A stretch of DNA of 64,000 bases. Origin: Desulfovibrionaceae bacterium. Its GTDB lineage: Bacteria; Desulfobacterota; Desulfovibrionia; Desulfovibrionales; Desulfovibrionaceae. The stretch is taken from NCBI GenBank assembly GCA_016932995.1, contig JAFGBU010000026.1, positions 1-64,000 on the forward strand, given 5' to 3'. Both the position numbers and the translations under genes were made by a program. The notes under the pieces are model-generated. The model made no database searches, was not told where the DNA came from, and was given only the letters and a program-made list of their open reading frames with translations. Positions 16,096-23,651 of the stretch are shown here, one piece after another. Within the stretch, counting starts at the first letter, position 1. Each line of letters begins with the position of its first letter.

Positions 16096-17171
16096 TGGCC
16101 AGGACCGTGATCCCGTTCGGGCCCCAGCACCCGGTGCTGCCCGAGCCCATCCACCTCACGCTCACGGTCGAGGACGAGGTCATCACCCGGGCCGTGCCCT
16201 CGCTGGGCTACGTGCACCGCGGCCTGGAGAAGCTGGCCGAGGTCCGCGACTTTTACCAGCTGATCCAGGTCTGCGAGCGGGTCTGCGGCATCTGCTCCAT
16301 GCAGCACGCCATGTGCTACTGCCAGGCCGTGGAGGAGCTGATGGCCGTCGAGGTCCCGCCCAGGGCCCGGTTCCTGCGCGTGATCTGGGCCGAGCTGCAC
16401 CGCGTGCACAGCCACCTGCTCTGGCTCGGCCTGTTCGCGGACGCCCTTGGCTTCGAGAACCTGTTCATGCAGCTCTGGCGGGTGCGCGAGAGGTGCCTGG
16501 ACATCCTGGAGGCGACCACGGGCAACCGGGTCATCGTCTCGGTGAACGTGATCGGCGGGGTGTGCCGCGATTTGGACCCGGACCGGGCGCGCTGGATACT
16601 TGAGCAGTGCGGGTGGATGGAGACGGAGATCAAGGGCCTGTTCGGCCCCCTGTTCAAGGATTTCACCGTGAACCGCCGGACCAGGGGCAAGGGCCTGCTC
16701 ACGGCCGAGCAGGCCCTTGAGTCGGGGGCCTGCGGCCCGACCCTGCGCGGCAGCGGCGTGGCCCGGGACGTGCGCCTGGAGGGCTGCGCCGCATACGGTG
16801 AACTGGACTTCGAGCCGGTGTCCGAGCCGGACGGGGACTGCCGGGCCAGGGCGATGGTCCGCTACCGCGAGACCCTGCAGGCCATGGACCTGGTGCGCCG
16901 GGCCCTGGCCAGGCTGCCCAAGGGCGAGATAGCGGCGAAGGTCAAGGGCCGGCCCGAGGGCGAGGTCGTAAGCCGCGTGGAGCAGCCCAGGGGCGAGTGC
17001 CTCTACTACCTAAAGGCCAATGGGACCGAGAACCTGGACCGGCTGCGCATCCGCACCCCGACGTTCGCCAACATCCCGGCGCTCATGGCCATGCTGCCGG
17101 GCCTGGAGCTGGCGGACGCGGCCATGGTCGTGCTGTCCATCGACCCGTGCATCAGCTGCACCGAGCGCTAG
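16095..17171 (+). CDS. echE: Ech hydrogenase subunit E (NiFe large subunit)
   Basis: The 358-residue catalytic subunit. Both NiFe-binding cysteine pairs are present: RVCGICSMQHAMCYCQAVEE near residue 60 and DPCISC near the C-terminus. This is therefore an active-type hydrogenase, not a complex I NuoD. The C-terminal tail after DPCISC is only TER, so, as known for Ech enzymes, no long cleavable maturation peptide is present. ATG 16095 lies just after AAGGGGGG and overlaps the echD stop. Maturation genes (hyp) are not in this window. Confidence 0.96.
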   Translation: MARTVIPFGPQHPVLPEPIHLTLTVEDEVITRAVPSLGYVHRGLEKLAEVRDFYQLIQVCERVCGICSMQHAMCYCQAVEELMAVEVPPRARFLRVIWAELHRVHSHLLWLGLFADALGFENLFMQLWRVRERCLDILEATTGNRVIVSVNVIGGVCRDLDPDRARWILEQCGWMETEIKGLFGPLFKDFTVNRRTRGKGLLTAEQALESGACGPTLRGSGVARDVRLEGCAAYGELDFEPVSEPDGDCRARAMVRYRETLQAMDLVRRALARLPKGEIAAKVKGRPEGEVVSRVEQPRGECLYYLKANGTENLDRLRIRTPTFANIPALMAMLPGLELADAAMVVLSIDPCISCTER

Positions 17172-17255
17172 GGTCGTGGCCATGAAGGGTGTCTATATGT
17201 TGAAGCGCGGGCCTTGGCTCGAATGCCGAGGGGTCTTGAATCCGGGGGGCGGATC

Positions 17256-17684
17256 GTGGCCCGGATGATCCCGAACATGCTCAGAAGCCTGGTCCGCGGC
17301 CCGGCCACCAGGCGCTACCCGGACCAGGTCCGCGAGCCGTTCGCCGGGTCCCGCGGCGAGCTGGTCAACAGGATCGAAGGGTGCGTCTTCTGCGGGGTCT
17401 GCGCGCGCAGGTGCCCGTCGCAGTGCCTGAGGGTGACCAGGGACAAGGAGGCCGGCCTGGGCGCCTGGGAATACGATCAGTCCGCCTGCGTGTTCTGCGG
17501 CCAGTGCGTGGAGCACTGTCCGACGGGCTGCCTGGAGCAGCTTGGGACCTGGGCCCCGGCCTCGGAGCACAAATCCAGGGTCCTGCTCAGGGCCGGGCTC
17601 AAGGTCCGGGACAGGGCCGAAAACAGGGGCGGGGAGGGTGAACAGGGCCCGGCCGAGGCGGATGAAACCGGCTTCCGAGGATAG
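17256..17684 (+). CDS. echF: Ech hydrogenase subunit F (2x[4Fe-4S] ferredoxin subunit)
   Basis: A polyferredoxin subunit of about 142 residues with two CxxCxxCxxxCP motifs: CVFCGVCARRCP and CVFCGQCVEHCP. These carry electrons from soluble ferredoxin. The conserved start region reads MIPNMLRSL...PATRRYP, as in other EchF/NuoI proteins. I chose GTG 17256 behind a G-rich Shine-Dalgarno; ATG 17265 is also possible. The C-terminal ~30 residues are Gly/Glu-rich and variable. It is last of the ech operon, ends seven bases from a convergent receiver gene, and I see no terminator between them. Confidence 0.93.
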   Translation: MARMIPNMLRSLVRGPATRRYPDQVREPFAGSRGELVNRIEGCVFCGVCARRCPSQCLRVTRDKEAGLGAWEYDQSACVFCGQCVEHCPTGCLEQLGTWAPASEHKSRVLLRAGLKVRDRAENRGGEGEQGPAEADETGFRG

Positions 17685-17690
17685 GGGTCT

Positions 17691-18125
17691 TCAGACCCCT
17701 GCGCAGATGCGGGCCAATATCCGGTCCAGCTCCTTCACGTCCACGGGCTTGGCCAGGTACTCGTCCATGCCCGCGGCCAGGAATTTCTCCCTGTCGCCCT
17801 TCATGGCGTGGGCGGTGACCGCGATTATGGGCAACCTGGACCTCTGACCCAGGCTGCCGGCCCTGCGTATCAGCCTGGCGGTCTGGACGCCGTCCAGCTC
17901 CGGCATCTGGATGTCCATGAGCACACAGTCGAAGTCCTGGTCCTTCAGGAGCTCAAGGACCTCTCTGCCGTTGCGGGCGCAGACCACGCAATGGCCCTTG
18001 ATCTCCAGGAAGCGCTTGAGCATCAAGCGGTTGATCCGGTCGTCCTCGGCCACGAGTATCTTGAGGCCCGGCCCCGCGTCGCCGCGCCCGCCCCCGGCCT
18101 GGTTCTCCCTGCCTTCCAGTTCCAT
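17691..18125 (-). CDS. Single-domain response regulator
   Basis: A CheY-like receiver of about 144 residues with an ~18-residue Gly-rich lead. Motifs are ILVAEDDRINRLMLKRFLE, the phospho-Asp in CVLMDIQMPELDG, the Thr/Ser switch in IIAVTAHAM and the Lys in LAKPVDVKEL. It is of the kind usually found at the C-terminus of hybrid kinases, and it is close to the receiver in the disrupted kinase at 58165-60356. I chose ATG 18125 because GGGAGG precedes it. It converges on echF. The cognate kinase is unknown; the kinase at 18358 diverges from it. Confidence 0.88.
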   Translation of the reverse strand: MELEGRENQAGGGRGDAGPGLKILVAEDDRINRLMLKRFLEIKGHCVVCARNGREVLELLKDQDFDCVLMDIQMPELDGVQTARLIRRAGSLGQRSRLPIIAVTAHAMKGDREKFLAAGMDEYLAKPVDVKELDRILARICAGV

Positions 18126-18357
18126 GCCGCCCTCCCTGCCGCGGGCTTGGTGCAAGGCCGCTTGCTTCCCCTCAAGGTCCGCCGGGGGAGGCCATTAGGG
18201 CCTGTGGTTTGAATTTTAGCAGAAACGCTGACGGCTTGTCATCCGCCCCGGGCCCGCAGGGCGGAGGCGATCTTTGGCCCCGGCGCATCCCGGCCCGGGC
18301 TTTAATTTGCCGCCCATTTCCGTTAGGACAAGACCTCGGCATTCAAAAGACAGGACC

Positions 18358-20073
18358 ATGAGCGACAAGGAAAAGAAAAAAGACGAGCCCGTCCTGGGGC
18401 TGGACGAGCTGCGCCGCCAGGTCTCGGAGCTCAAGGCCTTCAGGTCCGAGCTCAAGTTCGCGGACGAGGCCCTGCGCATGTCCGAGGAGCGCTACCGGAT
18501 CGTCGCGGACTTCACCTACGACTGGGAGATGTGGCAGGCCGACGACGGGACCATGCTCTATGTCTCGCCCTCCTGCGAGCGCATCAGCGGGCATCCGCCG
18601 GAGCGGCTCATGGACGAGGGCTTCATGCGCCGCATGATCCACGAGCAGGACCTGGGCCTCTGGGACCGGCACGTGGCCCAGATGGCCGACAATGACCACG
18701 GGACCCTGGATTTCCGGATCCGCCACCTCCAGGGCATGGTGGTCTGGATATCCCTGGAGGCGCACCGGGTCAGGCGGCCGGACGGCGAGTCCCTGGGCGT
18801 GCGCAGCAGCCTGCGGGACATAACCGAGCGCCACGAGGCCGAGGAGAAGCTCAGGGGCGAGGTCGCCGAGCGCAAGCGCGCCGAGCGGGCCCTGAAGGAG
18901 AGCGAGGAGCGCTACAGGACCATCGCGGACTTCACCTACGACTGGGAGATGTGGCAGGCCGACGACGGGACCATGCTCTACGTCTCGCCGTCCTGCGGGC
19001 GCATAACCGGGTTCGGTCCGGACCTGTTCATGCGGGACATCAAGTTTTTGCGCGACATCATCCTGGACGCGGACCGGGCCTTGTGGGATCGGCACGTGGC
19101 CGAGATGTCCGGGGCCGAGCACAGCTCCGCGGACTTCCGCATCCGGCGCAAAAACGGGGCCGAGGTCTGGATATCCCTGGAGGCGCACCGGGTCAGGCGG
19201 CCGGACGGCGGGTCCCTGGGCGTGCGCAGCAGCCTGCGCGACGTGACCGAGCGCCGGCGGGCCCAGGAGGCCCTCAGGGAGGCCCACGAGCAGCTTGAGC
19301 GCAGGGTCCTGGAGCGGACCAGGGAGCTGAAGGTCGCCAACGAGCACCTGCGCCAGGAGATAATGAAGGGCGAGCTCGTCCGGGAGAACCTCCACCGCTC
19401 CAGGGAGGAGTTCAGAAGGCTTTCCATGCACCTGCAGGAGAGCGTGGAGGAGGAGCGCACGCACATCGCCAGGGAGATACACGACGAGCTCGGCCAGAAC
19501 CTGACCGCCCTGAACATGGGGCTGTCCAGGCTGACCAGGTTTCTGCCCGAGGGCAGCGTCCAGGCCCTGGAAAAGATCGGGTACATGAAACAGATCATCG
19601 ACGAGACTATAGGCTCGGTCCAGCGGATATCCCGCGAGCTCAGGCCGGGGCTCCTGGACGACCTGGGCCTGGTCTCGGCGGTCAAGTGGCAGGCCGGGGA
19701 GTTCGAGAAGCGCACGGGCATCAGGGTCGAACTGTCCGCGGACCAGGTGGACCTGCCCCTGGACAGCGAGAGGGTGACCAACCTGTACCGGGTCTTTCAG
19801 GAGGCCCTGACCAACGCGGCGCGCCACTCCGGGGCCTCGCTGGTCAAGGTCAGGCTGCACCGGACCGGGGACATGGCGGTCATGGAGGTCCAGGACAACG
19901 GCTCGGGCATAACCAGGACGGCCATGAGCGCGGCCGAGTCCTTCGGGCTGATCGGCATGCGCGAAAGGGTCCACGCCATGCGCGGGGTGCTGGAGATCTC
20001 GGGATCGCCCGAGACCGGCACCAAGGTCTGGGTGGGCATCCCGCTGCGGCCGGGCAAGGAGGGCGGACGGTGA
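18358..20073 (+). CDS. PAS-PAS sensor histidine kinase (NarX/HisKA_3 class)
   Basis: A cytosolic kinase of 571 residues. Two PAS/PAC domains (residues about 40-165 and 180-305) are almost identical, a recent internal duplication. They are followed by a coiled coil and a HisKA_3 dimerisation domain with phospho-His in REIHDELGQNL (about H375). A short HATPase ends it (GSGITRTAMSAAESFGLIGMRERV). This class pairs with LuxR-type regulators, and one follows with a GTGA overlap at 20070-20073. ATG 18358 begins MSDKEKKKDE; the upstream open frame has no start site. There is no membrane helix, so it senses a cytoplasmic signal, possibly redox or a ligand through PAS. Confidence 0.92.
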   Translation: MSDKEKKKDEPVLGLDELRRQVSELKAFRSELKFADEALRMSEERYRIVADFTYDWEMWQADDGTMLYVSPSCERISGHPPERLMDEGFMRRMIHEQDLGLWDRHVAQMADNDHGTLDFRIRHLQGMVVWISLEAHRVRRPDGESLGVRSSLRDITERHEAEEKLRGEVAERKRAERALKESEERYRTIADFTYDWEMWQADDGTMLYVSPSCGRITGFGPDLFMRDIKFLRDIILDADRALWDRHVAEMSGAEHSSADFRIRRKNGAEVWISLEAHRVRRPDGGSLGVRSSLRDVTERRRAQEALREAHEQLERRVLERTRELKVANEHLRQEIMKGELVRENLHRSREEFRRLSMHLQESVEEERTHIAREIHDELGQNLTALNMGLSRLTRFLPEGSVQALEKIGYMKQIIDETIGSVQRISRELRPGLLDDLGLVSAVKWQAGEFEKRTGIRVELSADQVDLPLDSERVTNLYRVFQEALTNAARHSGASLVKVRLHRTGDMAVMEVQDNGSGITRTAMSAAESFGLIGMRERVHAMRGVLEISGSPETGTKVWVGIPLRPGKEGGR

Positions 20074-20705
20074 AGATACTCATTGTCGACGATCACGCGG
20101 TGGTCCGCAGGGGGACCATCGAGATAGTCTCCGACTTTTCCGACGACGTGGAGTTCGACGAGGCCGGAAGCTCGGCCGAGGCCCTGGACAAGGTGGCCGC
20201 CGGGGGGCACGACCTGGTGCTTCTGGACATCTCCCTGCCGGACGAGAGCGGGCTCGAGACCCTGAAGAAGATTCGGGCCGCCAGGCCCGGGCTGCCCGTG
20301 CTCATCCTGAGCATGCACCCCGAGGAGGAGTACGCGGTCAGGACCTTCAAGGTCGGCGCGGACGGCTATCTGGCCAAGGGCTCGGCCCCGGACGAGCTGG
20401 TCAACGCCATCAGAAAGGTCCTGTCCGGCGGCAAGTACGTGAGCGCCTCGCTGAGCGACAGGCTGGTCAGCGAGCTGGTGGAGCCCAAGCGGACCAAGAG
20501 GCCCCAGGAACTGCTCTCGCACCGGGAGTACGAGGTCCTGGCCATGCTCGCCAAGGGCAACAAGCTCACGGCCATAGCCGAGGACATGGGCCTGAGCGTC
20601 AAGACCGCGAGCACCTACAAGACCAGGGGGATGAGGAAGCTGGGGCTTACGAACAACGCCGAGCTGGTGCGCTACGCCATGGCCCAGGGCATGCTCAAGG
20701 ACTGA
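20070..20705 (+). CDS. LuxR/NarL-family response regulator
   Basis: A 211-residue DNA-binding response regulator. Its receiver domain (ILIVDDHAVVRRG; phospho-Asp in VLLDISLPDESG; Lys in LAKGSAPDEL) is followed by a LuxR-type helix-turn-helix (SHREYEVLAMLAKGNKLTAIAEDMGLSVKTASTYKTR, residues about 150-190). The recognition helix has the KTxxTY form also seen in GacA/UvrY-like regulators. The start is GTG 20070 overlapping the kinase stop, with AAGGAGGGCGG upstream. Candidate binding sites of the form TGTAGG...CTTACA lie downstream at 21360-21398. Confidence 0.93.
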   Translation: MKILIVDDHAVVRRGTIEIVSDFSDDVEFDEAGSSAEALDKVAAGGHDLVLLDISLPDESGLETLKKIRAARPGLPVLILSMHPEEEYAVRTFKVGADGYLAKGSAPDELVNAIRKVLSGGKYVSASLSDRLVSELVEPKRTKRPQELLSHREYEVLAMLAKGNKLTAIAEDMGLSVKTASTYKTRGMRKLGLTNNAELVRYAMAQGMLKD

Positions 20706-20763
20706 GGCCTGTTTTTTTACACAAAAAGGCGAGCCCGGAATGGGGCCCGGAGGGCCGGCCGCA

Positions 20764-20805
20764 CTGTAGGAATAGTCGGCGGCCCTGCGAAAAAAAGTCC
20801 TACAG
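20764..20805. promoter_or_regulatory. Inverted CTGTAGGA / TCCTACAG half-sites
   Basis: CTGTAGGA at 20764-20771 is mirrored by TCCTACAG at 20798-20805. The same eight bases recur at 21359-21366 inside the tandem operator-like sites. They lie just after the LuxR-type regulator gene, so they are candidate binding half-sites for that regulator, or the arms of a loose hairpin. Confidence 0.4.
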
Positions 20806-20874
20806 GTGTGGAAAACCCTGGGGCCTGATCCGGGTCTTGTTCGTGGTTTGAGTCTGAAAAAAGCCTGAGACAGG

Positions 20875-20927
20875 AAAACGCCCGAAGGACTCGGGCGTTT
20901 TGAGTCGGCCGTGGCTGAGCGGCCGAC
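20875..20927. terminator. Terminator hairpin pair between convergent genes
   Basis: The first hairpin has 11-base arms AAAACGCCCGA (20875-20885) and TCGGGCGTTTT (20891-20901), with AGGAC in the loop. It is flanked by A and T tracts, so it can end transcripts in both directions. A second 8-base stem follows, GTCGGCCG (20904-20911) with CGGCCGAC (20920-20927). They serve the kinase/regulator operon (plus) and the coiled-coil mini-protein gene (minus). Confidence 0.8.
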
Positions 20928-20941
20928 GCGGACAGCGCGGA

Positions 20942-21145
20942 TCAGTTCACGGCGCCTTCGAGCCCGGTCTGGCCCTGGGGGCCTTCAAGCACATCGAGCT
21001 TCTTGAGCAGGCGCTGGACCAGTCCCTCTAGCTCCCAGATTCTGCCCCTCAAGTCGGCGATTTCATTGCTCAGCCGTTCGCAGTCGTAGATGTCCCTCTG
21101 CCTCTTGAGCATGATCCTCTGCTCATAGTCCGAACCCTGTGGCAT
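20942..21145 (-). CDS. Small coiled-coil protein (67 aa)
   Basis: Sixty-seven residues starting MPQGSDYEQRIMLKRQRDIY. A leucine-heptad helix spans residues about 10-50 (LSNEIADLRGRIWELEGLVQRLLKKLDVLE), predicting a parallel coiled coil. It has neither a signal peptide nor a membrane segment. I chose ATG 21145 with GGGAGGGG just upstream; an ORF extension to 21211 is not needed. The function is unknown; it could be an oligomerisation partner or regulator. It converges on the LuxR-type regulator across a bidirectional terminator. Confidence 0.68.
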   Translation of the reverse strand: MPQGSDYEQRIMLKRQRDIYDCERLSNEIADLRGRIWELEGLVQRLLKKLDVLEGPQGQTGLEGAVN

Positions 21146-21359
21146 ATCCCCTCCCAGGCCGGACCCGCCGGCCGCGCACGGCGCTCGGCTGCGCCATGCC
21201 GAAATATCCAAAAAGGCCCTCTCGGCGATCTTGAATGCCTTCTACACACGCCTTTGCGCTGTAACGCCGCGCTACGGCAATGCAAAACCAACGAGGCCTT
21301 TTTGGAGTCTATTAGACTTATAGGCCCTTTCTCCTTTAGCGGCAAGAATTATTTGTTAC

Positions 21360-21398
21360 TGTAGGATAAATCTTACAAAGCGTAGGACAAATATTACA
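21360..21398. promoter_or_regulatory. Two tandem GacA-box-like operator sites
   Basis: Site 1 (21360-21377) reads TGTAGG-N6-CTTACA and site 2 (21381-21398) CGTAGG-N6-ATTACA, exactly 21 bases apart (two helical turns, same face). The established GacA/UvrY box is TGTAAG-N6-CTTACA, so site 1 has one mismatch. They lie about 170-205 bases upstream of the GOGAT-like gene and downstream of a LuxR-type regulator. Binding by that regulator is inference. Confidence 0.5.
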
Positions 21399-21435
21399 AT
21401 GTTGATAAATAATTTTTTCCTGTGTACCTGTCTAT

Positions 21436-21481
21436 GACCGTTTTTCGCCGGCCCTTGCGCAAGGGCCGGCGAAAAACGGTC
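21436..21481. repeat. Perfect 46-bp palindrome
   Basis: A 23-base half beginning GACCGTTTTTCGCCGGCCC is followed without a loop by its exact reverse complement; the centre is between 21458 and 21459. It lies 86 bases upstream of the GOGAT-like gene. In RNA it would form a very stable stem with internal A and T runs. It could be a bidirectional terminator, an attenuator-like element or a protein-binding dyad. Confidence 0.75.
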
Positions 21482-21566
21482 GGCCCTGGGGCCGGGTCCT
21501 TTGAGAACGGCGATATTAGAGTGATTCAAAATAAATATAAACAATCAGTCTAAAGGAGAGCTTCGA

Positions 21567-23132
21567 ATGTCGTTGAGCAGACCAAATCGCAGTGCGGCGA
21601 CTCTGACCGCCACCAGAGTGGAACCGGCGCCGGGTTCCGGAATTTGCGTCACCTGTCTGGATGGTTGCGAGGGCCCCTGCGAGATCGGGCGCTCCGCCCT
21701 CAAGGGCCGGGAGGTCATCTACCCCCAGCCGTTCGGAAAGATCACCGCCGGGTGCGACAAGGACTATCCGGTGGATTTCTCCCACTTCAACATCCAGGGC
21801 ACCTGCGTGGGCGCCGTGGGCATGGAGGCCGACTCGGACAAGGCGACCTTCCCGTGCGTTGACTGCGCCACCGAGCTCGGCGGGGACGGCGGCATCAAGC
21901 TCGACTTCCCGGTGTTCACCGGCGCGGTCGGGTCCACGGACATCGCCCGCATCAACTGGGAGCACGTCGCGGTCGGCGCGGCCATCTCCGGGATCATGGT
22001 CGTGGCCGGGGAGAACATCTGCGGCATGGACTCCAACGCCGAGTTCAAGAACGGCAAGATCGTCAAGTCGCCCGAGATGGAGAGGCGCATCAAGGCCTTC
22101 AAGCAGTGGTACGACGGCAAGGGCGGGGTCATCATCCAGGCCAATGTCGAGGACACCAAGCTCGGCGTGCCCGAGTACGCCATCCAGACCCTGGGGGCCG
22201 AGATATTCGAGCTCAAGTGGGGCCAGGGCGCAAAGGACATCGGCGGCGAGGTCAAGCTGCACACCCTGGAGCGGGCCCTGCAGCTCAAGGAGCGCGGCTA
22301 CATCGTCCTGCCCGACCCGGCCAACCCGGCCGTGCTGAACGCCTTCAAGGCCGGCGGCATCACCGAGTTCGAGCGCCATTCGCGCCTGGGCATGGTCACC
22401 GAGGAGGGCTTCTACAAGGAGGTCGAGAGGCTGCGCAAGCTCGGGGCCAAGTACGTGACCCTGAAGACCGGGGCCTATCGCCCCGCGGACCTGGCCCGGG
22501 CCATCAAGTTCTCCTCCGAGGCCAAGATCGACCTGCTGACCATCGACGGCGCCGGCGGCGGCACCGGCATGAGCCCCTGGCGGATGATGAGCGAGTGGGG
22601 CATCCCCACCGTGCCCCTGGAGTGCCTGATGTACGAGATGTGCCGGAAGCTTGCGGCCAAGGGCGCCTATATCCCGCCCATCGCCGTGGCCGGCGGCCTG
22701 TCCCTGGAGGACCACCTGTTCAAGGCCATGGCCCTGGGCGCCCCGTTCGTCAAGGCCGTGTGCCTCGGTCGGGCCATGCTCACCGCGGCCATGGTCGGCA
22801 AGACCCACGGCAGGCTCATGCAGGAGAAGACCGAGCTCGAGGGCGGCAACAAAGAGGACGGCTTCCTCAGCCTGTTCGCCACCGCGGCCCAGCTCAAGGA
22901 GCGCTTCGGCAAGGACTTCTCCAGGCTGCCCGCCGGGGCCATCGGACTGTACTCGTACATCGACCGCCTGCGCCAGGGCCTGCAGCAGCTCATGGCCGGG
23001 GCCCGCAAGTTCGCCCTCAAGCACCTCGAGCGCTCGGACCTGGTGGCCCTGACCCGCGATGCCGCGGACATGTCCGGCATCGACTACGTCATGGATTCCG
23101 ACAAGAAGGAAATCGAAAGGATTTTAGGCTAA
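21567..23132 (+). CDS. FMN-binding glutamate-synthase-like protein (GOGAT central domain)
   Basis: A 521-residue stand-alone version of the FMN/Fe-S domain of glutamate synthase (archaeal GltB2-type). The N-terminus carries CVTCLDGCEGPCEIGR, unlike classical GOGAT. The TIM-barrel core has the phosphate/FMN-binding segments LLTIDGAGGGTGMSPW (about residue 330) and PIAVAGGLSLEDHLFKAMALGA (about 372). It would use ammonia or a partner amidotransferase to make glutamate from 2-oxoglutarate, or act as an unrelated FMN oxidoreductase. It starts at ATG 21567 after AAAGGAG, and is followed 17 bases later by a tiny ferredoxin. Confidence 0.88.
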   Translation: MSLSRPNRSAATLTATRVEPAPGSGICVTCLDGCEGPCEIGRSALKGREVIYPQPFGKITAGCDKDYPVDFSHFNIQGTCVGAVGMEADSDKATFPCVDCATELGGDGGIKLDFPVFTGAVGSTDIARINWEHVAVGAAISGIMVVAGENICGMDSNAEFKNGKIVKSPEMERRIKAFKQWYDGKGGVIIQANVEDTKLGVPEYAIQTLGAEIFELKWGQGAKDIGGEVKLHTLERALQLKERGYIVLPDPANPAVLNAFKAGGITEFERHSRLGMVTEEGFYKEVERLRKLGAKYVTLKTGAYRPADLARAIKFSSEAKIDLLTIDGAGGGTGMSPWRMMSEWGIPTVPLECLMYEMCRKLAAKGAYIPPIAVAGGLSLEDHLFKAMALGAPFVKAVCLGRAMLTAAMVGKTHGRLMQEKTELEGGNKEDGFLSLFATAAQLKERFGKDFSRLPAGAIGLYSYIDRLRQGLQQLMAGARKFALKHLERSDLVALTRDAADMSGIDYVMDSDKKEIERILG

Positions 23133-23149
23133 TATAAGGAGTGAGCATC

Positions 23150-23416
23150 ATGTTACACGTCATCTGCAACCACAACTGCAAGGACTGCTTCGCCATGCAC
23201 GTCTGCGCCACTGGCGCGATCCTGGAGCAGGACGGGCTGATCTACCTGGACACCGCCAAGTGCATCGGCTGCGGCAACTGCAAGCGCATCTGCACGGTCT
23301 TCGGCTACGGCGGCCTTGAGCGCAAGGACATGCTCCGCCTGAGTCAGGGCCGGGCGCGCACGCCCGTGGCCCCCCAGATCGGACAGCCGGTCCAGATCCA
23401 GACCGGGGCCGTGTAG
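23150..23416 (+). CDS. Small 4Fe-4S ferredoxin-like protein
   Basis: An 88-residue electron carrier. One typical cluster motif is CIGCGNCKRIC (residues about 42-52). An N-terminal cysteine group HNCKDCFAMHVC supplies further ligands, so one or two clusters are possible. I chose ATG 23150 with AAGGAG eight bases upstream; GTG 23141 overlaps that site. It directly follows the GOGAT-like gene, so it is the likely electron donor or small subunit of that enzyme. The last ~25 residues are Pro/Gln-rich and probably unstructured. Confidence 0.88.
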   Translation: MLHVICNHNCKDCFAMHVCATGAILEQDGLIYLDTAKCIGCGNCKRICTVFGYGGLERKDMLRLSQGRARTPVAPQIGQPVQIQTGAV

Positions 23417-23469
23417 CCGGGACCCAGGGCCGCGCCCCGGCCGGGGCGCGGAGCATGACGATCTTGGCC

Positions 23470-23510
23470 GGAGACGGCCCCCGGGGGATGATCCCCCGGG
23501 GGCCGTCTCC
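23470..23510 (+). terminator. Very stable hairpin after the GOGAT-like operon
   Basis: Two perfectly complementary 20-base arms (23470-23489 and 23491-23510; left arm begins GGAGACGGCCCCCGG) are separated by a single G. It lies about 50 bases after the ferredoxin stop. There is no T tract directly after it, but T-rich sequence follows at 23537-23552. It is a probable transcript end. Confidence 0.7.
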
Positions 23511-23651
23511 CCGCCCCCTGCGCCCCGCGAGGGGCCTTCTTTTTTTCGCCTTTTGTCGAACCCGGCGTCCGGACCTGGACATGGCCGGACATGCAGTGCA
23601 ATAGAGAACGGCAGGTCCGGATTTTGAGCACTGAAAACGCGAGAGGTTCAC

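Larger units (their letters stand above)
21146..21566. other. 421-base AT-rich regulatory region upstream of the GOGAT-like operon
   Basis: This gap is far more AT-rich than its surroundings (about 21240-21420 and 21500-21560). It carries two tandem 18-base dyads (21360-21398) and a perfect 46-base palindrome (21436-21481), and then the AAAGGAG site of the GOGAT-like gene. No credible small ORF is visible. Confidence 0.7.
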
